Source: Bradyrhizobium tropiciagri (GTDB taxonomy: Bacteria > Pseudomonadota > Alphaproteobacteria > Rhizobiales > Xanthobacteraceae). From it: 64,000 bases of DNA. The DNA lies in assembly GCF_018130505.1 (NCBI RefSeq), contig NZ_JAFCKH010000003.1, positions 434,001 to 498,000 on the forward strand, in the 5' to 3' direction. Of the stretch, positions 43,832-52,146 are shown one piece after another (within the stretch, counting starts at the first letter, position 1; every line of letters begins with the position of its first letter). The notes below the pieces were generated by a model. That model saw only the letters and a list, made by a program, of their open reading frames with translations. It was not told where the DNA came from and made no database searches. The position numbers were made by a program, and so were the translations under genes.

Positions 43832-44573
43832 TCTCAAGGGACGTGTGGCGCTCGTGACGGGAGGTGGCCGCGACGTCGGGGCCGCAATTTCGAGGATGCT
43901 CGCCGAGCGTGGGGCATCGGTCGCCGTGAACTATCACAGCTCCAAAGCAGAGGCCGAGGGTGTCGTCGCCGAGATTGTAAAGACGGGCGGCAAGGCGAAG
44001 GCCTATCAGGCCGATATTGCCGATGCGGACGTCGTCAGGAAGATGGTCGCTGACATCAAGAGCGATTTCGGCGGCCTCGACATCCTCGTCAACAATGCGG
44101 GCCTGGTGTTCCGCAAGAGGTTCAGTGAGAGCACGCCCGAGGACTGGAAGAAGCAGATCGACACCTGTCTCTACGGCGCGCTGAACTGCTCACACAGTGC
44201 AGGACCGCTGCTCGAAGCCTCGGGCCACGGGCGCATCATCTCCATCATGGGAGATTCCTCCAGGGTCGGTGAGTCCGGCCTCGCGCTCGGTGCGGCCGCG
44301 CGTGCGGGCACCATCGCCCTGATGAAGTCGCTTGCGCGCGAGTGGGGCCGTTCGGGCGTCACCGCGAACTCGATTTCGCTCGGCCTGATCGAGACCGCCC
44401 ACGACAAGACCTGGGTCGACGCCAACCGCGACAAGCTGGTCAAGGCCTACGCGATCCGCCGGCTCGGCCTGCCGTCCGACGTGGCTCCTCTGGTCACCTT
44501 GCTCGCGTCCGACGCCGGCGCATGGATCACCGGCCAGGTGATCAGCGTGAACGGCGGATATTCCATGGTCTGA
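43824..44573 (+). CDS. SDR-family protein lacking the Tyr-Lys catalytic pair
   Basis: A 249-aa short-chain dehydrogenase-like protein. The cofactor loop (VTGGGRDVGAAISRML) and NNAG (residues 90-93) are normal, and it ends with AWITGQVISVNGGYSMV. At the active site the expected Tyr-x-x-x-Lys is Gly156-AAA-Arg160 (SGLALGAAARAG), so both catalytic residues are replaced. It may bind NAD(P) without reductase activity, or use another mechanism. Overlaps coxL by 8 bp and precedes the CoA ligase by 12 bp. Confidence 0.87.
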   Translation: MTDLKGRVALVTGGGRDVGAAISRMLAERGASVAVNYHSSKAEAEGVVAEIVKTGGKAKAYQADIADADVVRKMVADIKSDFGGLDILVNNAGLVFRKRFSESTPEDWKKQIDTCLYGALNCSHSAGPLLEASGHGRIISIMGDSSRVGESGLALGAAARAGTIALMKSLAREWGRSGVTANSISLGLIETAHDKTWVDANRDKLVKAYAIRRLGLPSDVAPLVTLLASDAGAWITGQVISVNGGYSMV

Positions 44574-44585
44574 TGGGAGGCGGCG

Positions 44586-46130
44586 ATGCTGAACGTTGAT
44601 CTGATCGCACCGATCGCGACGCTCCTCGATCGCCACGCGAAACAGCGCCCGGAGCAGGTGGCGTATTGGGACGCGGTCCGATCAGTGACCTATGCGCAGC
44701 TGGCCGAGCGCACGGCGTCGATCGCCGCGAACCTGGCCAATGCCGGTCTGAAGCAAGGGGACAGGCTCGCGATCTACCTGCCGAACGGCGTGGACTGGAT
44801 CGAGGCCTGCTTCGCCGCGCTGCGGGCCGGCGCCGTCGTCGTCCCCATCAGCTTCGACGCAGCCGAAGGCGAGATCAGTTATCGTCTGACCGACGCCGAT
44901 TGCGCCCTTGTCGTCACGGCGGCCGCGAAGCGCGACCTCATCGGGAAGATCTGCCGAGACGCGGAGATAGCGCCGTCCGTGGTTTTCGCCGGCGTTGGCG
45001 CAGAAGAGAGCGGGCCATCGCTGGCGAGCCTCGCCGAGGCGCGCGATGCGGCGGCGCCCGATCCCGACGACATCGATCGTTCCTCGTTCATTATCTATAC
45101 CTCGGGCACCACGGGCCGGGCGAAGGGCGTGCTCCTGTCGATACGTGGCATGCTGTGGATCTCGGCGGCTTGCTGGGCCCCGATCGGCGAATTGACGGAC
45201 AAGGATATCGTGTTATCGCCGCTTCCTCTGTTCCATTCCTACGGTCTCAACCTGTCAGTGCTCGGCATCCTCGCGGTCGGCGCGAGCGAGCACATCATGG
45301 AGCGCTTCTCGCCGCAGCAGGCGCTGGATCTGCTGCAAACCGGCAAGTATTCGGTCATGCCCGGCGTGCCCACCATGTTTCACTACCTTCTGCTCCGCGC
45401 GCAGGAAGCCGGAATCGAACGCCTGGGGGCCGTCCGCCTCTGCATCTCGGCGGGCGCCATCATGCCGGCGACCCTGAACAAGGCATTCGAGGATCGCTTC
45501 AAGACGCGGCTCCTCGACGGATACGGCATCACCGAGACGTCGACGATGGTGACGATGAACTGGCTGCATGGCGGCAGGCCGATGGGGTCGTGTGGACTTC
45601 CGGTGCCTGGGCTCGCGGTACGTATTGTCGATCCGTCGTCACTGGAGGACGTCCCGTTCGGCGAGGAAGGCGAGCTGATCGTCCGCGGACCGAACCTGAT
45701 GCACGGGTATCACAACAAGCCCGCGGAGACGGCATCGGCGCTGCGCAAGGGCTGGTACCACACCGGCGATCTCGCCAGATCGGATCCATCGGGCTACCTG
45801 ACAATTACCGGCCGCATCAAGGAATTGATCATCCGCGGTGGCCAGAACATTGCACCGGCCGAGATTGAGGAGGTCGTCGTCAAATTTCCGCAAGTCAGGG
45901 ACTGTGCGGTGGTCGGCATGAGGCACGCGACGCTCGGCGAGGTGCCGTGTCTCTTCGTCGTGTCGGAGCAGAACGGGCTGGACATCGCGGCGCTGCTGGA
46001 CCATTGCAGGGCGCATTTGTCCGCCTACAAGATCCCTGAGGCCACGCATCTGGTCTGCGAGATCCCACGCACAGGGTCGGGCAAGATCATGCGCTTCAAG
46101 CTGGTCGAAGCCCTCAGCAAGCTGGCTTGA
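44586..46130 (+). CDS. AMP-dependent acyl-CoA ligase
   Basis: A 514-aa acid:CoA ligase of the ANL superfamily. P-loop-like IYTSGTTGRAKGVLLS (about residue 165), GYGITETSTMV, WYHTGDLARSDPSGYLTITG and the C-terminal lysine in GSGKIMRFKLVE are all in place. It should activate a carboxylic acid to its CoA thioester, supplying substrate to the crotonase-like and hydroxybutyryl-CoA dehydratase-like proteins of the same cluster. The natural acid is unknown. Convergent with hxlR. Confidence 0.9.
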   Translation: MLNVDLIAPIATLLDRHAKQRPEQVAYWDAVRSVTYAQLAERTASIAANLANAGLKQGDRLAIYLPNGVDWIEACFAALRAGAVVVPISFDAAEGEISYRLTDADCALVVTAAAKRDLIGKICRDAEIAPSVVFAGVGAEESGPSLASLAEARDAAAPDPDDIDRSSFIIYTSGTTGRAKGVLLSIRGMLWISAACWAPIGELTDKDIVLSPLPLFHSYGLNLSVLGILAVGASEHIMERFSPQQALDLLQTGKYSVMPGVPTMFHYLLLRAQEAGIERLGAVRLCISAGAIMPATLNKAFEDRFKTRLLDGYGITETSTMVTMNWLHGGRPMGSCGLPVPGLAVRIVDPSSLEDVPFGEEGELIVRGPNLMHGYHNKPAETASALRKGWYHTGDLARSDPSGYLTITGRIKELIIRGGQNIAPAEIEEVVVKFPQVRDCAVVGMRHATLGEVPCLFVVSEQNGLDIAALLDHCRAHLSAYKIPEATHLVCEIPRTGSGKIMRFKLVEALSKLA

Positions 46131-46144
46131 GCCGCGCCGGCAGA

Positions 46145-47185
46145 TCAGTCGACGGAGCGTGGGCCCAGCGCCCCGAATGATCTCGGGTCATAGGCGAGAC
46201 GATATCGCATGTCGGCGGCCACGATCGGCTGCTTGCAGCGGTCGCAATCGACCGAGGGCTCGAAGTCGTGGCCACACGCAAGATGCGTGAGGATGAGCGG
46301 CGGCTTTCCCTTTGCCAGCCAGCGATCGCCCCATCGCAGCATTGCGATGAACGGACCGTAGAGATCCAGACCCATGTCGGTGAGGAGATATTCGTGTCGG
46401 TCGGGAGAGCTCTGGTACTGTCTGCGGCGGAACACGCCGCTGGCGACCAGGCGGTTGAGCCGATCCGTCAGGATGTTGGGCGCGATCGCGAGTTCGTTGA
46501 GGATCTTGTCGTAGCGCCGATTGCCGAAGAAGCCCTCGCGCACGACCATAAAGCTCCACTTGTCGCCAATGATCTCGAGCGCACGGGAAACCGAGCTTGG
46601 ACGGCCGGTCAGGAACCGGCTGCCGTCGGAGGCACGCCGCGTGTTGCGGCCCTCTTTGGCCGCGCTTCGACCGGCGCCGGGACCGTCCCGGTATTTGGCG
46701 TCGCGGGCCCCGACGGCCTCCCCGCAGTACGAGCAGGTCACGCGGGGATGGCTGTCGCAGCCGCACGGCGTGTGAATCAGCGTCAGCGGCGGCGGCTTTC
46801 CGCCGGCGAGCCAGCGGTCGCCGAACTGCATCAGCGCGATGAAGCTCGGGTAGAGATCGAAGCCCATCTTGGTCAGACGGTATTCCTTGCGCTGCGACGA
46901 CCCGGACGCAACCTGACGGAATATCGCGAGCTGCGTGAGCTTCCTCAATCTGTCGGTCAGCGTCGCCCGCGGAATCCCGAGGGCCGAGCGGAAGGCCTCG
47001 AACGTCTGTGTGCCGAAGAAGGCCTCGCGGATGATCAGGAAAGCCCAGGCATCGGAGACGATGTCGAGAGTGCGCGCGACCGAGCAGTTGCGCTCGGTCC
47101 GCGCCGCCTTGTCGCGGCTCACAGCCGTTTTCGGCCTCGGCCTAGTCGAGGGTTTCGCGCGTTGGAGCTTGGCGGCGACGGGCAT
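46145..47185 (-). CDS. Tandem HxlR-family transcriptional regulator
   Basis: A 346-aa regulator made of two HxlR winged-helix domains in series. Domain 1 is near residues 33-170 (CSVARTLDIVSDAWAFLIIR, then FEAFRSALGIPRATLTDRLR); domain 2 is near 195-335 (SRALEIIGDKWSFMVVREGF, then ILNELAIAPNILTDRLNRLV). Each ends with a small Cys/His cluster (CGCDSHPRVTCSYC and CGHDFEPSVDCDRC) like a metal-binding ribbon. HxlR proteins are normally about 110 aa and dimeric, so one chain here may carry both halves. Divergent from the binding-protein gene; likely controls the three copies of the 20-bp operator. Confidence 0.85.
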   Translation of the reverse strand: MPVAAKLQRAKPSTRPRPKTAVSRDKAARTERNCSVARTLDIVSDAWAFLIIREAFFGTQTFEAFRSALGIPRATLTDRLRKLTQLAIFRQVASGSSQRKEYRLTKMGFDLYPSFIALMQFGDRWLAGGKPPPLTLIHTPCGCDSHPRVTCSYCGEAVGARDAKYRDGPGAGRSAAKEGRNTRRASDGSRFLTGRPSSVSRALEIIGDKWSFMVVREGFFGNRRYDKILNELAIAPNILTDRLNRLVASGVFRRRQYQSSPDRHEYLLTDMGLDLYGPFIAMLRWGDRWLAKGKPPLILTHLACGHDFEPSVDCDRCKQPIVAADMRYRLAYDPRSFGALGPRSVD

Positions 47186-47258
47186 TCCGGACGGTCCATA
47201 GACACGGCCGTCCTCGGACGGCCTTCAAAAGTCGGGCACCTGTAACACATCGCCACCA

Positions 47259-47320
47259 TTGACAGGCGGGAAATGTCAGTCTAGTTACGCATGTAACAAA
47301 AGTCTAGTTATGCTAGTAAT
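47259..47320 (+). promoter_or_regulatory. Promoter with two copies of the 20-bp operator, between hxlR and binding-protein gene
   Basis: A perfect -35 TTGACA at 47259-47264 is followed by AGTCTAGTTACGCATGTAAC (47278-47297) and AGTCTAGTTATGCTAGTAAT (47301-47320). The two start 23 bp apart, about two helical turns. The core GTTACGCATGTAAC is close to palindromic. A third copy lies upstream of 38524. The intergenic region serves both hxlR (left) and the binding-protein gene (right). Confidence 0.72.
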
Positions 47321-47366
47321 AAAAATCAGAATCGGCCGCATTGGAAACGCCTGGGAGATAATGAAC

Positions 47367-48584
47367 ATGAAGCTGAAAATCGGAAGTGTCCTGCTCGCGT
47401 CGGCGGCTCTGATAATCGCCGGCAGCGTTCATGCTCAGGGGATATCGGATGGCGTCGTGAAGATCGGCGTGTTGACGGACATGTCCGGCCAGTTTTCGCA
47501 TGAGTCCGGCGACGGCTCGGTTACCGCGATCAAGATGGCGGTCGATGATTTCGGCGGCAAGGTTCTCGGCAAGCCGATCGAAGTCGTCGTCGCCGATCAC
47601 CAGAACAAGCCCGACACCGCATCCGCACTGGCTCGCAAATGGTTCGACGTCGACCACGTCGACATGATCGGCAACTTGATCAACTCCTCGATCGCGCTCA
47701 CCGTCTCCGGCCTCGCGAAGGAAAAGAACCGGATCGCCATCATCAACGGCTCGGGGTCATCTCGTCTGACTAACGATGCGTGCACGCCGAACAGCGTGCA
47801 TTACGCCTACGACACTTACGCTCTGGCGCGCGGGACCGGCAGTGCGCTGGCCAAGCAAGGCAAGAAGACATGGTACTTCCTGACCGCGGACTATGCGTTC
47901 GGGCACGCGCTGGAGGCTGACACGTCCGCCATCGTCAAAGCATTGGGAGGCGAGGTGCTCGGCTCGACCCGTTACCCTCCCGAGTCGTTCGACCAGTCTT
48001 CCTTCCTGCTGCAGGCCCAGTCGTCGAAGGCCCAGGTTGTCGGACTTGCGGGCTCCGGCAACGTGCTGGTCAATTCGATCAAGTCAGCCCAGGAGTTTGG
48101 TATCCAGAACGGCGGGCAGACGCTCGCGGGCCTTCTGGTCTGGATCACCGACGTCAAGAGTCTCGGCCTCTCGGCCGCCCAGGGCCTCGTTCTCACCAAC
48201 GCGTTCTATTGGGATCGGGACGACGAGACGCGGGCATGGTCGAAGCGCTTCTTCGAAAAGATGAAGCGGATGCCGCACATGGGCGACGCCGGCGATTACT
48301 CGTCCACCATGCACTATCTGCACGCGGTCCAGGCCGCCGGCACCGACGAGGCGCAGGCGGTCATGAGCAAGATGCGCGAACTGCCTATCAACGACTTTTT
48401 CGCCAAGAATGGCAGGATCCGTGAGGATGGGCGCATGGTCCACGACATGTACGTGTACGAAGTGAAGAAGCCGTCGGAATCAAAGAGCGATTGGGACTTC
48501 TACAAGCTCCGCGAAGTGATTCCGGGCGATCAGGCGTTCCGGCCGCTCAAGGACAGCGCCTGTAAGCTGGTAAAGAAGGATTGA
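47367..48584 (+). CDS. ABC transporter periplasmic binding protein (branched-chain type), no transporter adjacent
   Basis: A 405-aa exported type 1 binding protein. The signal peptide is MKLKIGSVLLASAALIIAGS...HAQG, then GVVKIGVLTDMSGQFSHESG, KPIEVVVADHQNKPDTASA and WYFLTADYAFGHALEADTS, the family core. The ATG at 47367 follows GGGAGA by nine bases; the ATG at 47361 is too close to it. No permease or ATPase gene adjoins, so the partner may be the Liv-type system at 57.2-60.5 kb, which is inference. Confidence 0.9.
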   Translation: MKLKIGSVLLASAALIIAGSVHAQGISDGVVKIGVLTDMSGQFSHESGDGSVTAIKMAVDDFGGKVLGKPIEVVVADHQNKPDTASALARKWFDVDHVDMIGNLINSSIALTVSGLAKEKNRIAIINGSGSSRLTNDACTPNSVHYAYDTYALARGTGSALAKQGKKTWYFLTADYAFGHALEADTSAIVKALGGEVLGSTRYPPESFDQSSFLLQAQSSKAQVVGLAGSGNVLVNSIKSAQEFGIQNGGQTLAGLLVWITDVKSLGLSAAQGLVLTNAFYWDRDDETRAWSKRFFEKMKRMPHMGDAGDYSSTMHYLHAVQAAGTDEAQAVMSKMRELPINDFFAKNGRIREDGRMVHDMYVYEVKKPSESKSDWDFYKLREVIPGDQAFRPLKDSACKLVKKD

Positions 48585-48647
48585 AGCGGTCTGATATGGC
48601 AGGCCCGCATGCACGCGCATCGCGGGTCGTGCCTATGGAGCATCGAG

Positions 48648-50204
48648 ATGGATAACGACGTCGTCGCGGCGGATTCGGCACCGGTGTGCAAGCCGATCGG
48701 CTCCGGGGCTGAATATATCGAGAGTCTCAGGAGGCGTAGACTGAAGGTGTACCTGATGGGTGAGCTGGTCGAAGAGCCGGTCGACCATCCCATTATCAGG
48801 CCTTCGATCAACGCGGTCGCGAAAACCTACGATCTGGCGAACGAGGATCCCGAACTGGCCTCCGCCGCCTCGTCCATCGTCGGGGGACGCGTGAACCGCT
48901 TCCTCCATATCTCCGCGAGTCCGGGCGATCTCGTCATGCAAAACAAGATGCAGCGCCGGCTCGGGCAACTGACGGGGACATGCTTCCAGCGTTGCGTCGG
49001 CATGGACGCGCTAAACGCGCTGCATTCGGTGACTTTTGATTTGGACGCAAAACACGGGTCCGACTATCATGCCCGCTTCAGCGAATTTCTCGGGCGGATG
49101 CAGCGGGCGAACGTCGTTATCGGCGGAGCCATGACCGACGTGAAGGGGGACCGAGGCAGGCCGCCGTCTCAGCAAGCCGATCCGGATCTCTTCCTTCACG
49201 TCGTCCGTCGTACTCACGAAGGCGTCTATGTCAGCGGCGCGAAGGCACACCAGACTGGCTGCATCAATTCGCACTGGCTCCTCGTGATGCCGACGATGCG
49301 GCTGGAAGCGGCTGACAGCGAATACGCCATCGCGGGCGCGATCCCCGTCGACGCCGAGGGCATCACCTATATCTATGGTCGGCAGTCCTGCGACAGCCGC
49401 AGCGCCGAACAGGGCGAGATCGACGCCGGCAATGCACAGTTCTCGGGTCAGGAAGCGATGATCGTCTTCGAGGACGTTTTCATTCCGAACGAGCTGATTT
49501 TTCTCGACGGAGAGTTCGAGTTCGCCTCCACTCTGGTCGAGCGTTTCACTTGCTATCATCGCCGCAGTTATGTCTGCAAAACGGGCGTCGGAGACGTGCT
49601 GATCGGTGCAGCGGCGACCATCGCGGACTACAATGGCGTCGAGCGCGCTTCGCACGTCCGCGACAAGCTGGTTGAGATGACCCATCTTAACGAGACCATC
49701 TACGGGACCGGCGTCGCAGCGAGCCATCAGGGTATCGCGATGAAGTCCGGAGCGTACTTGCCCGATGAAATGCTCGCGAACGTCTGCAAGCATCACGTCA
49801 CGCGCTTCCCTTACGAGATCGGTCGGCTGGCTCAGGATCTCGCGGGTGGCCTGATGGTCACCCTGCCGTCCGAGCGCGAACTGCGACACCAGACGATTGG
49901 GCCAATGATCGAGAAATATCTGAAAGGCCGCCCCGACGTTCCGACAGAGGACCGGATCCGAATCCTTCGCTTGGTCGAGAACATGACGCTCGGCCGTAAC
50001 GCGGTCGGCTATTTGACCGAATCCATGCACGGCGCCGGATCGCCGCAAGCCCAGCGGATCCAGATTGGCCGCTCGATGCAGGTCGAATTCAAGAAGGAAC
50101 TGGCCAAGACGCTTGCGGGCATTGAGTCGGCGAAGCAACAGGCGATTGTCGACGATCTTTCAACGTATATGGCACGGGTGTTCGCGCCGGTCGGAAAGCC
50201 CTGA
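48648..50204 (+). CDS. 4-hydroxybutyryl-CoA dehydratase family protein (HpaB superfamily)
   Basis: A 518-aa flavoprotein-type enzyme. The segment LTGTCFQRCVGMDALNAL holds the Cys-x3-Cys iron-sulfur ligand pair (Cys112 and Cys116 from this start) and HRRSYVCKTGVGDVLIGAA holds the His and third Cys; AGAIPVDAEGITYIYGRQSC is also a dehydratase signature. These four ligands mark [4Fe-4S] FAD dehydratases and exclude 4-hydroxyphenylacetate hydroxylases, which lack them. The His-to-Cys spacing is six rather than the seven known from the clostridial enzyme. Aerobic use of such a dehydratase is unusual. The ATG at 48648 follows GGAG by seven bases. Confidence 0.85.
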   Translation: MDNDVVAADSAPVCKPIGSGAEYIESLRRRRLKVYLMGELVEEPVDHPIIRPSINAVAKTYDLANEDPELASAASSIVGGRVNRFLHISASPGDLVMQNKMQRRLGQLTGTCFQRCVGMDALNALHSVTFDLDAKHGSDYHARFSEFLGRMQRANVVIGGAMTDVKGDRGRPPSQQADPDLFLHVVRRTHEGVYVSGAKAHQTGCINSHWLLVMPTMRLEAADSEYAIAGAIPVDAEGITYIYGRQSCDSRSAEQGEIDAGNAQFSGQEAMIVFEDVFIPNELIFLDGEFEFASTLVERFTCYHRRSYVCKTGVGDVLIGAAATIADYNGVERASHVRDKLVEMTHLNETIYGTGVAASHQGIAMKSGAYLPDEMLANVCKHHVTRFPYEIGRLAQDLAGGLMVTLPSERELRHQTIGPMIEKYLKGRPDVPTEDRIRILRLVENMTLGRNAVGYLTESMHGAGSPQAQRIQIGRSMQVEFKKELAKTLAGIESAKQQAIVDDLSTYMARVFAPVGKP

Positions 50205-50266
50205 CGGCTTCCTCGCTATTGGCTCGGTTCGAACTCGATGCGCGTCTCAAGATCTTGGGGGCAACC

Positions 50267-50734
50267 ATGGCAATGACTATGACTGGCGAAATCCAGCTCG
50301 CGGCACCCCGCGAGGTGGTGTGGGCGGCACTCAACGATCCTGCCGTGCTCAAAATCTGCATTCCCGGCTGCGAAGAGCTCGAAAAGACCGACGACGGCGG
50401 CTTTCGCGCAATTGCCAGGATGAGGGTCGGGCCGGTTTCGGCGCGGTTCAAGGGCAGGGTCACGCTGAACGATCTCGATCCACCTAACGGCTACAGGATT
50501 TCGGGAGAAGGTGAGGGCGGCGTGGCTGGTTTCGCCAAGGGCGCGGCAGTGGTCGGCCTTGCCGAGGAGAATGGCGCAACCGTGCTGAGCTACGAGGTCG
50601 AAGCGCAGATCGGCGGCAAGCTGGCGCAGCTCGGTCAACGGCTGATCAATGGTGCGGCAAAGAAATTGGCTGACGAGTTCTTCATCAATTTTGCCAACGC
50701 TCTGCCAGCACGCACCGACGAGACGGCGGCGTAA
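50267..50734 (+). CDS. CoxG-like SRPBCC protein
   Basis: A 155-aa protein with the START/SRPBCC helix-grip fold, family CoxG (CO dehydrogenase subunit G). The opening GEIQLAAPREVVWAALNDPAVLKICIPGCEEL and the segment GRVTLNDLDPPNGYRISGEGEGGVAGFAKG are typical. CoxG proteins help place the CO dehydrogenase at the membrane or in maturation; here it goes with the CoxMSL-like enzyme 10 kb upstream. The start behind GGGGG is at 50267. Confidence 0.87.
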   Translation: MAMTMTGEIQLAAPREVVWAALNDPAVLKICIPGCEELEKTDDGGFRAIARMRVGPVSARFKGRVTLNDLDPPNGYRISGEGEGGVAGFAKGAAVVGLAEENGATVLSYEVEAQIGGKLAQLGQRLINGAAKKLADEFFINFANALPARTDETAA

Positions 50735-50833
50735 GTCGATATCGAATGGCGAGAGCTGCTCAAGCAAGGCGGCGCAGGAGCAGATTCCTCCTCTTTTCAA
50801 ATGCTGCCTGCCGTAGCAAGCGCCGTCCGCGAA

Positions 50834-51691
50834 TCATTTCGCGCTGGTCCCTGCCATGATAAGGCGAGCCTGCTTGAGATGGGGGGCGTCAAGCATGACG
50901 CCGTCCAGTTGCACCGCGCCTTTGCCGGCGCTTTCGAATGCGGCGATGACGCGCTCGGCCCAGCGGCGCTCCTCGTCCGTCGGCGTGAAACAGCGATTGA
51001 TGATCTCGACTTGCGAAGGATGAATTGCGGCCTTGGCTGAAAAGCCGTCGCGGCGCGCAGAGTTGCTCTCGCGACGTAGACCGTCATCATCGCGAAAGTC
51101 GGTGAATACGGCATCGATCGGTGCGACGTCCGCCGCGCGCGCCGCCAGCAGGCAGAGATTCCGCGCCAACGTAAACGGCGCAGTGTAGTGGCCTTGCTGG
51201 TCGCGATTGGCGGTGGCGCCGATGGCTGCCGACAGATCCTCGCCGCCCCACATCAGTCCCGCGAGTCTGGGATGCCGCCAGGATTTGGCCGCAAGCGACA
51301 GCGTGGACGACGGCGTCTCGGTGCAGACCACGATGATCGCGGTCTTGCCCTTCCTGGCTTGCGGCTCATGGCGGTCGATCAGATCACTCAATCTGACGAT
51401 ATCCTCCGGGCCCGCCGATTTGGGCAGCACGATCCCGTCGGGCGCCGCCGGGATGACGGCTTCCACATCCTCACGGCACCACGCGGTATCGAGCGAATTG
51501 ACCCGCACAAATCGGCGCGGACCCGCGCTTTCGCCGGCAAGCGTCGCGACGACCGTCCTGCGCGCCTCCGGTTTTGCGTCGGGACGGACGGCATCCTCGA
51601 GATCGAGTATGATGACGTCGGCGCCACTGGCTGCCGCCTTGCTGATCATCTTCTCCGAATTGCCGGGAACGAACAGCAGGGAGCGCATCAC
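50834..51691 (-). CDS. CitE-like CoA-ester lyase
   Basis: A 285-aa HpcH/HpaI-type lyase. It opens with RSLLFVPGNSEKMISKAAAS and continues ILDLEDAVRPDAK and MWGGEDLSAAIG, which supply the metal-binding acidic residues. Family members cleave citramalyl-CoA, malyl-CoA or 3-hydroxy-3-methylglutaryl-CoA. In Mycobacterium the CitE-like product of Rv2498c acts as an (R)-3-hydroxy-3-methylglutaryl-CoA lyase and sits beside the same carboxylase genes. Start overlaps the MaoC stop as ATGA. Confidence 0.87.
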   Translation of the reverse strand: MMRSLLFVPGNSEKMISKAAASGADVIILDLEDAVRPDAKPEARRTVVATLAGESAGPRRFVRVNSLDTAWCREDVEAVIPAAPDGIVLPKSAGPEDIVRLSDLIDRHEPQARKGKTAIIVVCTETPSSTLSLAAKSWRHPRLAGLMWGGEDLSAAIGATANRDQQGHYTAPFTLARNLCLLAARAADVAPIDAVFTDFRDDDGLRRESNSARRDGFSAKAAIHPSQVEIINRCFTPTDEERRWAERVIAAFESAGKGAVQLDGVMLDAPHLKQARLIMAGTSAK

Positions 51692-52146
51692 GCTGCCTTC
51701 GGCTGCTTGCGCATCAGCGCTGCCCGCTCGCAGGTTGCGACGACGTCACCGTTCTGGTTTGTCATCTCATGATAGAAATTCACGATGCCCTCGTTGGGGC
51801 GCGACTTGCTCTCGCGCTTGGAGCGCACGATGGTGCGCACCTTCACCGAGTCGCCCTGGAACAGCGGCTTTGGAAAGCGAACGTCGGTCATGCCGAGATT
51901 TGCCAGCGTCGTGTTCAGCGTGGTGTCGTTGACGGTCATGCCGATCAGCAAGCCGAGCGTGAACAGGCTGTTCACCAGCGGCTTGCCCCATTCCGATTTT
52001 GCCGCGTAGTGCGCGTCGATGTGAAGCGGCTGCACATTCATGGTGAGCAGCGAAAACCAGACGTTGTCGGTCTCGGTGATGGTGCGCGACCATTCGTGGT
52101 TGAACACCATTCCGTCCGTGAATTCCTCGAACCATAGACCCGCCAT
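51688..52146 (-). CDS. MaoC-type hydratase-like protein (second)
   Basis: A 152-aa hot-dog-fold protein of the MaoC family. FTDGMVFNHEWSRTITETDN and MNVQPLHIDAHYAAKSEWGK are typical. The usual catalytic Asp of Asp-x4-His is Asn here (MNVQPLHID), as in some relatives next to CitE-like genes. The ATG at 52146 overlaps the carboxylase stop by one base, so the genes are translationally coupled. It would hydrate an unsaturated acyl-CoA in the pathway if active. Confidence 0.85.
   Translation of the reverse strand: MAGLWFEEFTDGMVFNHEWSRTITETDNVWFSLLTMNVQPLHIDAHYAAKSEWGKPLVNSLFTLGLLIGMTVNDTTLNTTLANLGMTDVRFPKPLFQGDSVKVRTIVRSKRESKSRPNEGIVNFYHEMTNQNGDVVATCERAALMRKQPKAA

Noticed and set aside
48648-50204. 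4-hydroxyphenylacetate 3-hydroxylase (HpaB)
   Set aside because: The [4Fe-4S] ligand set and the dehydratase signatures favour 4-hydroxybutyryl-CoA dehydratase; no HpaC reductase is nearby.
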